Positions 6,920 through 15,165 are shown, numbered from the stretch's first letter. The stretch: 16,611 bases of DNA from Akkermansiaceae bacterium UBA5020 (GCA_002396885.1 DGXY01000001.1:71261-87871); one strand, 5' to 3'. The notes: generated by a model from the letters alone, not told the origin. Numbers and translations are program-made.

Positions 6920-8106
6920 ATCTGGGAGGGGTTCTTTTTCTCGGTCGTCGTTATCTCGGGCGGAACCGGGTGAAAACGTCGCTCCTTGTCGCCGCCTTCA
7001 CCCTTGTCTGGCTGCTCCCCGCGGGCATCGCCCTCGTCGTTGGCAAGGTCGAGTCGCAGCTGCGCGCGCGGGCCGAGGGGACACCATTGTTGCTCGGTCA
7101 GGCGGGGAGCCCGCTCGAGCTGGTCTTCAACGGGCTCTATTTCACGAAACCCGCCATCGCCACGCTGCCCTACGGCGAGACGGAGGCGATCGTCGAGAGC
7201 GGGCTAGGCATGGTGATTCCGCTCTACGCCCGCTACACGGCGGCGAACCACCGCATCGTCGGCACCACGCTCGACTACTTCGATTTCCGTCATCTCACGA
7301 TTCGCGAGGGTCGCGGTCTCATCGATCTCGGCGAGTGTGTCGTCGGTTCCGAGGTCGCGGCAACGAACGGGATCGCTCCAGGTGACGCCGTCATCTCCAC
7401 GCCCGAGACGCTGTTTGACCTCGCCGGTGTTTACCCGCTGAAGATGAGGGTCGTCGGTGTGCTCGCCGCGAGCGGGACGCCGGACGATGGCGCGATCTTC
7501 GTGGATCTGAAGACGGCGTGGATCATCGAGGGTCTCGGCCACGGGCACGAAGAGGCGGAGAAACTTGGCGACGGGGCTAAATTGGTGAATCCGTCAGGAT
7601 TCGGGGATGACGCGGTGCGTCTCAATGCCTCGGTTGTGCAATACAACGAGGTCACCGAGGAGAATGCCGACGACTTTCACTTTCACGGCGAGATCGCTGA
7701 CAACCCGGTCTCGGCGGCGATCGTCATTCCCGGCGATGCGAAATCGCAGGCGCTTCTGAAAGGGCGATATGCAAAAGCCGGTGGTCTGCAACTCGTCTCG
7801 CCCGAGGCCGAGATGGACGAACTTTTCGCGACCGTCTTCAGCGTGCAGGATCTCGTGTTGCGACTCCTCGGGGCGATCGGATTTGCCACCCTGGCGATTG
7901 GGGCGCTTGTCTTCCTGCTCTCGAACAGGCTCCGCCGCGAGGAATTCCGCCACCTGCGCCTTCTCGGCGCCGATCCCGGGACGCTGCGGGCCCTGATCGC
8001 GTTTGAGGCGGGGTTTGTCCTTGTAACGAGTCTGGTGCTCGCAGGGTTGGGCTTGCTCGTGCTTCAGGGCATCGCCCCCATGCTGGTGCGGCAATTGCTC
8101 GGGTGA
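6916..8106 (+). CDS. ABC transporter permease, MacB/FtsX-like
   Basis: The 396-residue protein has the MacB/LolC layout: a cytoplasmic N-terminal stretch, a first transmembrane helix (about 22-43), a large extracytoplasmic domain (about 44-310, MacB_PCD-like), then the FtsX-type membrane part (about 313-336 and 358-385). The motif NRLRREEFRHLRLLGADPGTL (337-357) is the usual FtsX loop that contacts the ATPase. Only about three clear membrane helices are visible where the family usually has four, so the C-terminus is short or the last helix is merged. Two histidine pairs occur in the extracytoplasmic domain, GHGHEE (208-213) and FHFHGE (254-259). These could bind a metal, but that is inference. 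MacB-type systems usually act as mechanotransmitters or move lipoproteins and small molecules from the periplasm rather than importing. It is the last gene of the operon and is followed by a convergent gene. Confidence 0.92.
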   Translation: MNLGGVLFLGRRYLGRNRVKTSLLVAAFTLVWLLPAGIALVVGKVESQLRARAEGTPLLLGQAGSPLELVFNGLYFTKPAIATLPYGETEAIVESGLGMVIPLYARYTAANHRIVGTTLDYFDFRHLTIREGRGLIDLGECVVGSEVAATNGIAPGDAVISTPETLFDLAGVYPLKMRVVGVLAASGTPDDGAIFVDLKTAWIIEGLGHGHEEAEKLGDGAKLVNPSGFGDDAVRLNASVVQYNEVTEENADDFHFHGEIADNPVSAAIVIPGDAKSQALLKGRYAKAGGLQLVSPEAEMDELFATVFSVQDLVLRLLGAIGFATLAIGALVFLLSNRLRREEFRHLRLLGADPGTLRALIAFEAGFVLVTSLVLAGLGLLVLQGIAPMLVRQLLG

Positions 8107-8123
8107 GGATCGCTGATTGGTGA

Positions 8124-8143
8124 AGAAGTTCGTGAGAACTTCT
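8124..8143. terminator. Hairpin between convergent genes
   Basis: AGAAGTTC and GAACTTCT form a perfect 8-bp stem around the loop GTGA, a GNRA-type tetraloop on the plus strand. It sits 17 bases after the permease stop and 29 bases before the stop of the convergent proline-rich gene. There is no T-run on either side, so it could be a Rho-dependent or 3'-end-stabilising hairpin rather than a classical intrinsic terminator. Confidence 0.4.
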
Positions 8144-8172
8144 CCGGATCGCAAGGCGGAAGACTCAGAAGC

Positions 8173-8706
8173 TCAGCGCAGTGACACCGGCACGTCGAGA
8201 ATCTCCTTCAGGATCAGAGCCTGGCGGAGCGAGCTACGCCGCCTCAGGACGGTCGACAAACCGGAGGCAGGATGCGGTGCGGTCGGCTTGGCCTCGACGA
8301 TCGGCCTTACCACCGGGTTGGAGCGCTTTTCGGGCTCTGGGGATGCCACCGGCAGCGGTGGTGGGGCCGTCTCCTGAAGCGGAGCGGGAGTCTTCACCGG
8401 AGGATTCGAGAGCGTTTCGATCGTTTCGAAAAACTCGCGGAAACTGCGGGGGATCGGTATTTCCCCGGGAGTCGTTGTCGGCGCGGCGGGAGCCGGCTGC
8501 GGCACGGGACCGGGAACGGGAGGCGGACCCAACGGCGGTCGCGATTCCTGAAAGAGCGGACGCTCTTTCCGCGCCGCCTCGGCGGCGGCCTTGCGCTCGG
8601 CGCTGCGCAGACGCCGGGAAGCTGAGATCTCCTGGAGGCGCTGGTAGAGCCAGCTCACGAAGACGATGAAGATCATCGCCGCGTAATGCCAGGGGAAGTC
8701 GTCCAT
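8173..8706 (-). CDS. Small proline-rich single-pass membrane protein downstream of floA
   Basis: The 177-residue product has one N-terminal transmembrane helix (about 7-21, MIFIVFVSWLY) followed by a charged Ala/Arg/Glu-rich helix (22-48) and a long Pro-rich low-complexity region (50-150). It ends in a short ordered motif, RRSSLRQALILKEILDVPVSLR (156-177, split here: RRSSLRQALI then LKEILDVPVSLR), which looks like a conserved interaction helix. No enzyme signature is present. It begins 30 bases after the floA stop, so it is probably cotranscribed and may act at FloA membrane domains; that functional link is inference from position. I recall similar proline-rich proteins with an ILKEIL-type C-terminus next to floA in related phyla, but cannot check. 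No Shine-Dalgarno is visible. Confidence 0.82.
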   Translation of the reverse strand: MDDFPWHYAAMIFIVFVSWLYQRLQEISASRRLRSAERKAAAEAARKERPLFQESRPPLGPPPVPGPVPQPAPAAPTTTPGEIPIPRSFREFFETIETLSNPPVKTPAPLQETAPPPLPVASPEPEKRSNPVVRPIVEAKPTAPHPASGLSTVLRRRSSLRQALILKEILDVPVSLR

Positions 8707-8736
8707 GCGGGAAAGGGGGGCGCAGAAAAGGGCGGA

Positions 8737-9729
8737 TCACTCGGGGTCCTTCACCTCTTTGGCAATGTTCGTGCGCATGTCCGTGTCAGCGAGAACATTG
8801 CGATACTTGGCGTAGTCCATCACTCCGAGATTGCCGTTGCGGAAGGCATCGGCGATGGCCATGGGGATCTGGGATTCCGCTTCGACGAGTTTCGCGCGCA
8901 TCTCCTGGGTGCGGGCGGACATTTCCTGCTCGGTCGCGACGGCGGCGGCGCGGCGCACTTCGGCTCGGGCTTGAGCGACCTGTTTGTCGGCCTCGGCCTG
9001 GCTCGCCTGGAGGATCGCACCGATGTTTTCACCGACATCGACATCCGCAATGTCGATCGAGAGGATCTCGAACTGGGTGTTCGCATCGAGTCCTCGCTCG
9101 AGGACCCGCTTCGAGATGTGATCGGGGTTTTCGAGGACGTCCTTGTGCGAGGCGGAAGATCCGATCGAGGTGACGATGCCCTCGTTGACGCGGGCGATGA
9201 TCGTTTCCTCAGTGGCCCCGCCGACAAAGCGATCGAGATTCGTCCGCACCGTCACCCGGGCGCGGGCGCGGAGCTGGATCCCGTCGCGGGCCACCGCATC
9301 GATCTTACCGCCGCCGCCGGGGCAATCGATCACCGCAGGATTGATCGAGGTCCGCACCGCCGAGAGCACCGTCTTCGAAGTGCCCTTCACGGCGAGGTCG
9401 ATCGCACAGGCGCGATCGAAGCTGAGAGGAATGCCTGCCTTGTCCGCCGCGATCATCGCGAGCACGACATCGGCGACGTGGCCGCCCGCGAGGTAGTGCG
9501 CTTCGATCTGGTCGGCGGTGAAGTCGAGTCCCGCCTTGGCCGCGGTGATGCGGCTGTCGACGATGAGCGAAGCCGGCACCTTGCGGATCCACATCGCGAT
9601 GAGGTTGAGCAGTCCGATCGGCGCGTTCGAGACCCGCGCACGGATCCAGAGGCCGATGAATTTCGCGAGGATGAGGAAGACGACGAGGACGACGACAAGG
9701 ATCAGTCCGATGAGGATGAGTTCAGGCAT
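8737..9729 (-). CDS. floA: Flotillin-like protein FloA
   Basis: FloA is a SPFH-type scaffold that forms membrane microdomains and influences membrane fluidity and protein assembly. The ATG at 9729 gives 330 residues, the usual FloA length; an in-frame ATG at 9834 would add 35 residues without family resemblance. A membrane hairpin segment lies at about 5-24, followed by the SPFH region: IGLWIRARVSNAPIGLLNLI (25-44), KVPASLIVDSRITAAKAGL and RARARVTVRTNLDRFVGGA. Then comes the Ala/Glu-rich coiled coil (QASQAEADKQVAQARAEVRR) and the C-terminal GNLGVMDYAKYRN block characteristic of the FloA/UPF0365 family. The NfeD protease partner often found upstream is absent from this window. A proline-rich membrane protein follows 30 bases downstream. 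Confidence 0.96.
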   Translation of the reverse strand: MPELILIGLILVVVLVVFLILAKFIGLWIRARVSNAPIGLLNLIAMWIRKVPASLIVDSRITAAKAGLDFTADQIEAHYLAGGHVADVVLAMIAADKAGIPLSFDRACAIDLAVKGTSKTVLSAVRTSINPAVIDCPGGGGKIDAVARDGIQLRARARVTVRTNLDRFVGGATEETIIARVNEGIVTSIGSSASHKDVLENPDHISKRVLERGLDANTQFEILSIDIADVDVGENIGAILQASQAEADKQVAQARAEVRRAAAVATEQEMSARTQEMRAKLVEAESQIPMAIADAFRNGNLGVMDYAKYRNVLADTDMRTNIAKEVKDPE

Positions 9730-9858
9730 GGTGCGGTTGGGGGATTGGAGAAAAGGAGTAGCGGAGTTCTGGGATGGTGGAAATGTTTCCGGCGTGACGC
9801 TCTGGTAGGAACCTGATCGGAGCGATTCGTTCAAATCGAACCATTCGCGGCTGGGTTT

Positions 9859-10974
9859 TTATTCGAGGCCCAGCGCTTTCCTCAGGACAGGCTCCAGGAC
9901 GTCCGCTTGGCGCATGAAGCCGAGATCGTTGGGATGGGATCCGTCGGTGGTGCCCTCGGTGTCGTCACCAAGGAGGGCTTCGCCTTCGACGTAATAGAGA
10001 TTCTTCACACCCGAGGATACGAGCGAATCAAAGGCGCGGATGAAGGCGGAGCGACTGCCGGCGTGGCGTTCGCGTTTCGACTTCATGATCCAGGTGTTCG
10101 CATAGGTGCGGTCCTCGACGAGAAGGATGGGCGTCTCGGGGCGCGCCTCGCGCAATTGACGCACGAGGGCTTCGGCCCTTTCGGCGACTTCAGACTCGAC
10201 CATGTTCGGGAGACAGTCGATCACGTAGACGGCCGCATCGATTTCGGTGAGGAGCGCGCCGACCTCGGGCTCCATCTTGCCGTTGCCGGAAAAGCCGAGA
10301 TTGATGACCGGTTTGTCGAGGCGGCGTCCGAGGATGGCCGGGTGCGGCATGCCCGGACGCGAGGCCGAGGCTCCGTGGGTGATCGAAGTGCCGTAAAAGA
10401 CAATCGGCTTTTCCTTGCGCGGAGCGACCGGCTGGAAGGTCGATCCTTTCGGCACGCCGATCTCCACTTTCACGGTTGAATTGTAGAGCGGCAGGTACGC
10501 CATCCAGGTCCTGAGCCCCGGATCGAGACCACTCACCGTGTGCACCGTCGTGACCTCTTTGGGGCGCGAGACTTCGACCCATTTCCATTGGCCGCCGTCG
10601 AGGGCGTAAAGGTCGATGCCGCTCACCCCCGTTGCAGGCATGTGGGGCAGGGCGAGACTGGTGCCGCTGACGGTGTGGCGCACCTGCAAGGTCGTGGCAT
10701 CCGTGTTGAAGCGGAAGGAAAGCCCCGCACTGTTGCGAGAAAGACTCCACACCTGTGGACGCACGATCTTTTCGGCTTTGGCGGGGAGGCGGTCGTAGCG
10801 AGCTTTCAGATCCTCCGGGGCCCAGCCCTGACCTTCGACGCCCCAGGTGGAGACGTCGTGCCAAACGATCTCCGGACCGGGAGGACTTTCGGCCCTGACG
10901 GAGGGGGCCAGATTGAGGGTGGCACAAGCGGCGATCAACAGGCAGCCGCGGCGAGGAATCGGGATAAGCATCAT
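9859..10974 (-). CDS. Secreted SGNH/GDSL hydrolase with N-terminal GxDLY domain
   Basis: The product is a probable secreted esterase or carbohydrate deacetylase. Numbered from the ATG at 10974 (371 residues; a second ATG follows at once at 10971), a signal peptide covers about 1-28 (SVRA then E29). An N-terminal beta domain (about 35-185) carries the GIDLYALDGGQWKWVE motif of the GxDLY family (119-134). The SGNH domain follows: block I YGTSITHG with nucleophile S197, block II GFSGNGKM (227-234, G and oxyanion residues), block III DCLPNM with N257, and block V DGSHPND with D344 and H347. All catalytic residues are present. The deposited frame is open upstream to 11127, but that part overlaps the end of the ATPase gene and has no signal peptide logic. 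The substrate cannot be read from sequence; related proteins act on acylated polysaccharides. Confidence 0.93.
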   Translation of the reverse strand: MMLIPIPRRGCLLIAACATLNLAPSVRAESPPGPEIVWHDVSTWGVEGQGWAPEDLKARYDRLPAKAEKIVRPQVWSLSRNSAGLSFRFNTDATTLQVRHTVSGTSLALPHMPATGVSGIDLYALDGGQWKWVEVSRPKEVTTVHTVSGLDPGLRTWMAYLPLYNSTVKVEIGVPKGSTFQPVAPRKEKPIVFYGTSITHGASASRPGMPHPAILGRRLDKPVINLGFSGNGKMEPEVGALLTEIDAAVYVIDCLPNMVESEVAERAEALVRQLREARPETPILLVEDRTYANTWIMKSKRERHAGSRSAFIRAFDSLVSSGVKNLYYVEGEALLGDDTEGTTDGSHPNDLGFMRQADVLEPVLRKALGLE

Positions 10975-10982
10975 CTCGGAGC

Positions 10983-11012
10983 ACAATGGAGCGAGCGTGC
11001 GAAGGGAGTCAA
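10983..11012 (-). promoter_or_regulatory. Possible promoter of the SGNH hydrolase gene, near-leaderless
   Basis: On the minus strand TTGACT (11012-11007) is followed after 18 bases by CATTGT (10988-10983). The -35 matches the sigma70 consensus at 5 of 6 positions, the -10 at 3 of 6. Only 8 bases separate the -10 from the ATG at 10974, so transcription from here would give an almost leaderless mRNA, consistent with the missing Shine-Dalgarno. The -10 match is weak. Confidence 0.3.
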
Positions 11013-11114
11013 TGGGAATCGGGGGCGGAAAGGGGGCAACCTGATCCCGTCCGGTAATGGATCGATGCTCCGACCAAGAGAGCGTGAAACCCGCTTGCCC
11101 CGCCTCACGAAAAC

Positions 11115-14100
11115 CTAACCGAACCATTCCATCCCCGGCATCGTGTAGGGCCGGAAGATTTCGATCGTCCCAGCGGCCTCATCGTAGAGCAGTGCCCGGT
11201 TCAGCCCCAGCTCCGACGCCTTTCCGGTGTCGATGAGACTGGCGGAGTCGGCTGCGCTCATCTGGAAGAGCACCTTTTTCTCGAACTCGCCCGCGGCCTT
11301 GCGGCCGAGGGTGCGGGTGACGTTGTTGTAGGAATCGAGCGAGGTGACGAGATGATAACCCCACGGAGGCCCTTCGAGAATGATCTCCTGAAGCGAATCG
11401 GAGGGTTTTGCCTCGGCCTCGGCTTCGAGGGAGAAGGAATAGTCGTCCTCATGCCGCAGCTTCCGGTGGCGATGGAGATTCGGGATGAATAGAACGACCG
11501 GCTTCCCCGGATCCGCACCGGACCCATCGACGACAGCCTTGAGTCCGGAGGCAAGTTCGGCGAGGAGCGGGGCCATGCCATGGGCATCCGGGCATTCGAT
11601 TCCGCCGATGTGTTCCACGGCGAGGCGGAAGGGCGAGTCGTCGGGAGTGGCGAAACGGCTGTCTATGAGGACGAGCCGGATTCCGTCGCCGAACTGCGCC
11701 CGCAGCAAACGCAGCGAAACGACGATGAGGGCGTCGACGGCGTCGTCGCGCTGACCGACGATGAGGAGATGATTGCCGCTTTGCTTCGCGAAAGTCACTT
11801 CGGTAGGGCCTTTGATCGAATTCGGCGCGCCAAGGAAGACCTGCGGCAAGCCTCGCGCGGGGGCGCTCCGCAGTCGTTCCGCGAGGAGAGGTTCGGCGGT
11901 GACCTCGGCTGGAGCATTGCCTTCGAAGACGACCCGCGGACGCGCCTTGCCGCCCTGTTCGCGATCGAGTGCGGCGACATGATCGAGGAGCTCGTTGCGC
12001 TCGTCTTCATCCATCCAGACAACCTGGAAAGGGGAATTCGCCTCGGCCGCTCCGGCGCGGTCGTTGTAGATCCCTTCGCCGGGCCGGGTAAGCAGACGCG
12101 GCGCGGGATTCGAGTCGTCCATGATGAGATAGGCATCGGCTTCGTTGCACGCGAGGGCGATGCGCACTGTCATCTGTCCGAGCGTGGCACGGGCGAGGGT
12201 GAAGGCCCCGCCGAGGGTCTGCGACCCGAGGATGGCGTGGATGCCGAAGGCGCGGCCCTGCCGCACGATGCGGTCGAGGAGGACGGCCGCCTGTTGAGAA
12301 ATGGCGTCATCCTCGGTAAAGAATTCCTGGAATTCGTCGATGAGCAGCAGGGTGCGGGGCATTGTCTCCGCGCTGGGTTTGGAGCGATAGCCCGCGAGAT
12401 CCTGCACCCCGGTGGCGCGGAAGAGGTCACCGCGCCGGCGCAATTCCTCGTCGAGCCGCTGCAGCACGCTGAGCCCAAACTCGCGGTCGCTCTCGATCGC
12501 GATGACCCGTGCGTGGGGTAATCCACGATCCGCGTAGCATTTGAATTCGACGCCCTTTTTAAAATCGATCAGGTAAAACTCGACCTCGTCGGGCGAACTC
12601 CAGAGGGAAAGGTTGCTGACGATAATATGGAACAGGGTCGATTTGCCCGAGCCTGTCTTGCCGGCGATGAGGGCGTGCTGGCAGGTGCCGCGGCCCAGGG
12701 CGAGATATTGCAGCTTCGTTGCTCCGCTACGCCCGATCGGCACGCGCAATTCTGCGGCCGTGGTGATGGTCCAGCATTCCTCCTCGGAAGGGGCGATGAA
12801 GGAGAAGGGCACTTCGATGCGGTTCGAGTCGCGGTTCGCTGCGCCGAGCTGGTGGATCCAGCGGGCGAAAAGATCGGGATAGGGTGGTTTTGTCAGGGTG
12901 AGGCCGAGGCCCTTCACCGGGGTTTCCTTCAGGTGGAATCCGTCGATGCCCGACTGCAGGCAGAGGCAGGCCCGTCTCAGATCGTCGATGCGGAAGCCTT
13001 GCGGTGGATCGGCGCGCTGGTCGTGGTGGATAAGGAGAAAGACGCCGCAGCGCGCACCTGAGGCGGCGATGCTGAGAAGCCTCTTCGCCGCCAGTTCGCT
13101 GAAGCCATGGGGGAAGTCGGCGACCACGAGGAAGTGATACCGCTCGGCGATCGTCCCGGCGGCTTCATTGTATTCGCTGATACTGCGGTAGTCGTTGCGC
13201 AGATACATCTGGATCACCTTTTCCATGTGATCGCAGAGTTCGCCGAGGCGTCTCTCGATCTGATCGGACTGGGTGCGGATCTTGGTGTTGATGAGAACGT
13301 CCTCATAGTCGGCGAGGTGCATCAGACCGGCGAAACTCTCCCCGAGTCCTACGGGATCGCAGAGCGAGAAAGAGAGGCGGCCCGACGGGCTGTGGGCGAG
13401 CCAGGCGAGGATAACGTAGTTTAGCAGGGCGATGGCTTCGTCGCGTCCGTGTTGTTTTGTCTCAAGCAGAAGCGAGGTGGCCTCGGTCAGATGGAGGCGC
13501 AAGGGCAGTTGATAGTCTGGCGCGGCCGCCAGGCGCATCCGGTCGCTGGCGGGCAGCAGCAACTCGCTTTCGCTGGCGGTGTAGGAGAGTTCACCAAATG
13601 CGACCGCAGGCTCAAGGGCCCGGGGAGCACTCCAGGCCTCGGGTCCTTGTGCCAACCAGGCAAGATCGGTCCCGGCATGGCACGACCGGGTCTCCGATTC
13701 GAGACTTGCCGCGAGAGGGAGTATCACGCGACTCCATTCTTCGACGAGGCGATCCATGGGGGTCGCGGGGTCATCCTCCTTCGTCGTTTCGCTGTCGGCG
13801 CGCGCGATGATTTGGTCGCGTTCCCGCTCGAGGAACGCGGTGCGGGTGGCCAGATCCTGGTGGACGGAATCGATCTGGATTTGGAGATGGGCCTCCAGTT
13901 TTTCACGGAGGCTTTGGGCGCGTTTCTCGACGGCTTCAGGGTTGGCGTAGCGCCGTTTGCCAGACCCGCCCGGCTTCGTTTTCAGACCCTGTTCGAAAGT
14001 GGTCTTTACCCGCTTGTATTCCGCTTCGGCTGATTCGATGGCGAGACGAAGATCGCTTTCGATGATCTCACGTTGCCGGAGACGCAGGGCTTTTGCTTCA

Positions 14101-14960
14101 GCGAAATGCTCCGTCTCGGCATCGACGAAGGAGGAAGCCGTTCCGCGCCCGATCGTCCACAGAACGATGAGGAACACCCCCAGGAGACCCGCCGTCCCGA
14201 GGCTGAGCGTCCAAGAAACCTTCGCCAGGTTGAGCGAGGGGGCAAGCAGTGGAACGGCAGCACCGAGTCCTGATAGGAGAAAGATTTGCAGGACGAGAGG
14301 GACGGCGTTGAACCAGGCAACGAGGGGTGCCTTGCGCAGATGCCTGGCCGAGCTGGAGAGATTCTCGAGCTGTTTCGTGAGAGCTTCCTCGAGCTCTGCC
14401 AGCGTGCCGGACCATGCCGTGGGCGTCTCGGTTTCCTTGAGGGCGAGAAGGAGGCGTCGCTGCAGCGATCCGTAGCCGCGAAGACCCGATACGGCGGCTT
14501 TTTCCACCTTCGAAAAACGACCGTGGATGGCCTTGGCGGAAGTGCTGAATTCCTCGTGAGTGGACTGGGCAAGGGCGAGGGTTTGGTCGCGCCGTCGTCC
14601 GGCTTCCATGTATTCACGCTGGAGATTGGCGCGGTGCTGGCTTTCGGTCGCTTGAATCGCCTCGATCACCGAATGGCGGACCGCGATCTGACCCTTGTCG
14701 ATGCGGTTCCGGCGAATCCGCGCGATCGTCTCAAGACGGGAGCATGCCTCGGCGGCCTGATCGCGCAAGGCCACCAAGTCAGCCTTGTGTTGTTTCTCGG
14801 CCGTTGCGCGGGTCTCTTCAAGGGCCTGGCGCCTGCTTGATTCACGGAGCTGCAGGGCACGCTCCAAGCCTTTTTCACGCTCTGCGAAGGAACGCACTCC
14901 GTTGTGGAAGCGGGTGATCCGATCGAGTGTTTCTGGGGCGGAGAGGGGATCAGCGTTCAC
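11115..14960 (-). CDS. Membrane-anchored FtsK/SpoIIIE (EccC/EssC-like) ATPase of a type VII secretion-like system
   Basis: The GTG at 14960 gives 1281 residues; the frame is open upstream to 15134, but that part only mirrors the preceding small gene. Predicted order: a long coiled coil (about 20-205), two transmembrane helices (about 213-240 and 248-270), a second coiled coil (about 283-395), then three FtsK-like modules. Module 1 (about 480-705) has no Walker A; its Walker B position reads LVVADFP (611-617). Module 2 (about 735-985) is complete: Walker A GKTGSGKST (767-775), VEFYLIDFKKGVEF (793-806), Walker B LLLIDEF (871-877) and GSQT (912-915). Module 3 (about 1035-1275) is degenerate: VGQRDDAVDA at the P-loop position, VVLFIPN at Walker B. 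Tandem ATPase modules behind membrane helices match EccC/EssC motors of WXG100 secretion; a DNA translocase is less likely because no gamma DNA-reading domain is seen. It overlaps the preceding small gene by 11 bases. Confidence 0.9.
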   Translation of the reverse strand: MNADPLSAPETLDRITRFHNGVRSFAEREKGLERALQLRESSRRQALEETRATAEKQHKADLVALRDQAAEACSRLETIARIRRNRIDKGQIAVRHSVIEAIQATESQHRANLQREYMEAGRRRDQTLALAQSTHEEFSTSAKAIHGRFSKVEKAAVSGLRGYGSLQRRLLLALKETETPTAWSGTLAELEEALTKQLENLSSSARHLRKAPLVAWFNAVPLVLQIFLLSGLGAAVPLLAPSLNLAKVSWTLSLGTAGLLGVFLIVLWTIGRGTASSFVDAETEHFAEAKALRLRQREIIESDLRLAIESAEAEYKRVKTTFEQGLKTKPGGSGKRRYANPEAVEKRAQSLREKLEAHLQIQIDSVHQDLATRTAFLERERDQIIARADSETTKEDDPATPMDRLVEEWSRVILPLAASLESETRSCHAGTDLAWLAQGPEAWSAPRALEPAVAFGELSYTASESELLLPASDRMRLAAAPDYQLPLRLHLTEATSLLLETKQHGRDEAIALLNYVILAWLAHSPSGRLSFSLCDPVGLGESFAGLMHLADYEDVLINTKIRTQSDQIERRLGELCDHMEKVIQMYLRNDYRSISEYNEAAGTIAERYHFLVVADFPHGFSELAAKRLLSIAASGARCGVFLLIHHDQRADPPQGFRIDDLRRACLCLQSGIDGFHLKETPVKGLGLTLTKPPYPDLFARWIHQLGAANRDSNRIEVPFSFIAPSEEECWTITTAAELRVPIGRSGATKLQYLALGRGTCQHALIAGKTGSGKSTLFHIIVSNLSLWSSPDEVEFYLIDFKKGVEFKCYADRGLPHARVIAIESDREFGLSVLQRLDEELRRRGDLFRATGVQDLAGYRSKPSAETMPRTLLLIDEFQEFFTEDDAISQQAAVLLDRIVRQGRAFGIHAILGSQTLGGAFTLARATLGQMTVRIALACNEADAYLIMDDSNPAPRLLTRPGEGIYNDRAGAAEANSPFQVVWMDEDERNELLDHVAALDREQGGKARPRVVFEGNAPAEVTAEPLLAERLRSAPARGLPQVFLGAPNSIKGPTEVTFAKQSGNHLLIVGQRDDAVDALIVVSLRLLRAQFGDGIRLVLIDSRFATPDDSPFRLAVEHIGGIECPDAHGMAPLLAELASGLKAVVDGSGADPGKPVVLFIPNLHRHRKLRHEDDYSFSLEAEAEAKPSDSLQEIILEGPPWGYHLVTSLDSYNNVTRTLGRKAAGEFEKKVLFQMSAADSASLIDTGKASELGLNRALLYDEAAGTIEIFRPYTMPGMEWFG

Positions 14961-15165
14961 AGTCTTGTCGGAGTCGGTGGAGAACTTTTTCGAGATCCTC
15001 GATCGCCGCGGCGGCGTGGTCGACGGCATCGAACATGGGTTGCATGTAAGTCCTGTCAAATTCCCGCGCCTTGTTATCGCGCCACGATTCCTGCGTGTCC
15101 TGCCAGACCCGGAGGAGTTCGCGGGAGAGACCAACGAGGCGGCCCTTGCTGTGGTTGAGGCTCAT
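14950..15165 (-). CDS. Small WXG100-like helical protein
   Basis: The 71-residue product is almost entirely helical. It contains W28-R-D30 followed by F36, that is W-x-D-x5-F, at the place where WXG100 proteins carry W-x-G-x5-[FY] in the turn of their helical hairpin. The helix before the turn covers about 5-27 (LSRELLRVWQDTQES) and the one after about 31-68 (MFDAVDHAAAAIEDLEKVL). It is shorter than typical WXG100 proteins (about 100 residues). No signal peptide and no C-terminal YxxxD/E secretion motif are seen. The stop overlaps the GTG start of the ATPase gene by 11 bases, arguing for coupled translation and a shared function. It is either a substrate or a structural partner; this assignment rests on motif and context, not on a database hit. 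Confidence 0.8.
   Translation of the reverse strand: MSLNHSKGRLVGLSRELLRVWQDTQESWRDNKAREFDRTYMQPMFDAVDHAAAAIEDLEKVLHRLRQDCER

Noticed and set aside
8686..9816. A 376-residue open frame on the plus strand opposite floA
   Set aside because: floA is unambiguous on the minus strand; the frame is rich in Asp/Arg/Glu with no family resemblance.
9830..9880. Possible terminator after the SGNH gene (GCTGGG ... CCCAGC and an imperfect repeat nearby)
   Set aside because: Only 6 paired bases with a 13-base loop spanning the stop codon, and no T-run on the minus strand.
11115..14960. ATPase as a chromosome-segregation FtsK
   Set aside because: No gamma DNA-binding domain, three ATPase-like modules instead of one, only two membrane helices, and linkage to WXG100-type genes.
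14961..15134. N-terminal extension of the ATPase up to 15134
   Set aside because: It overlaps the 71-residue WXG-like gene almost completely, is Ser/Thr/Arg-rich without structure, and the coiled coil begins only after the GTG at 14960.
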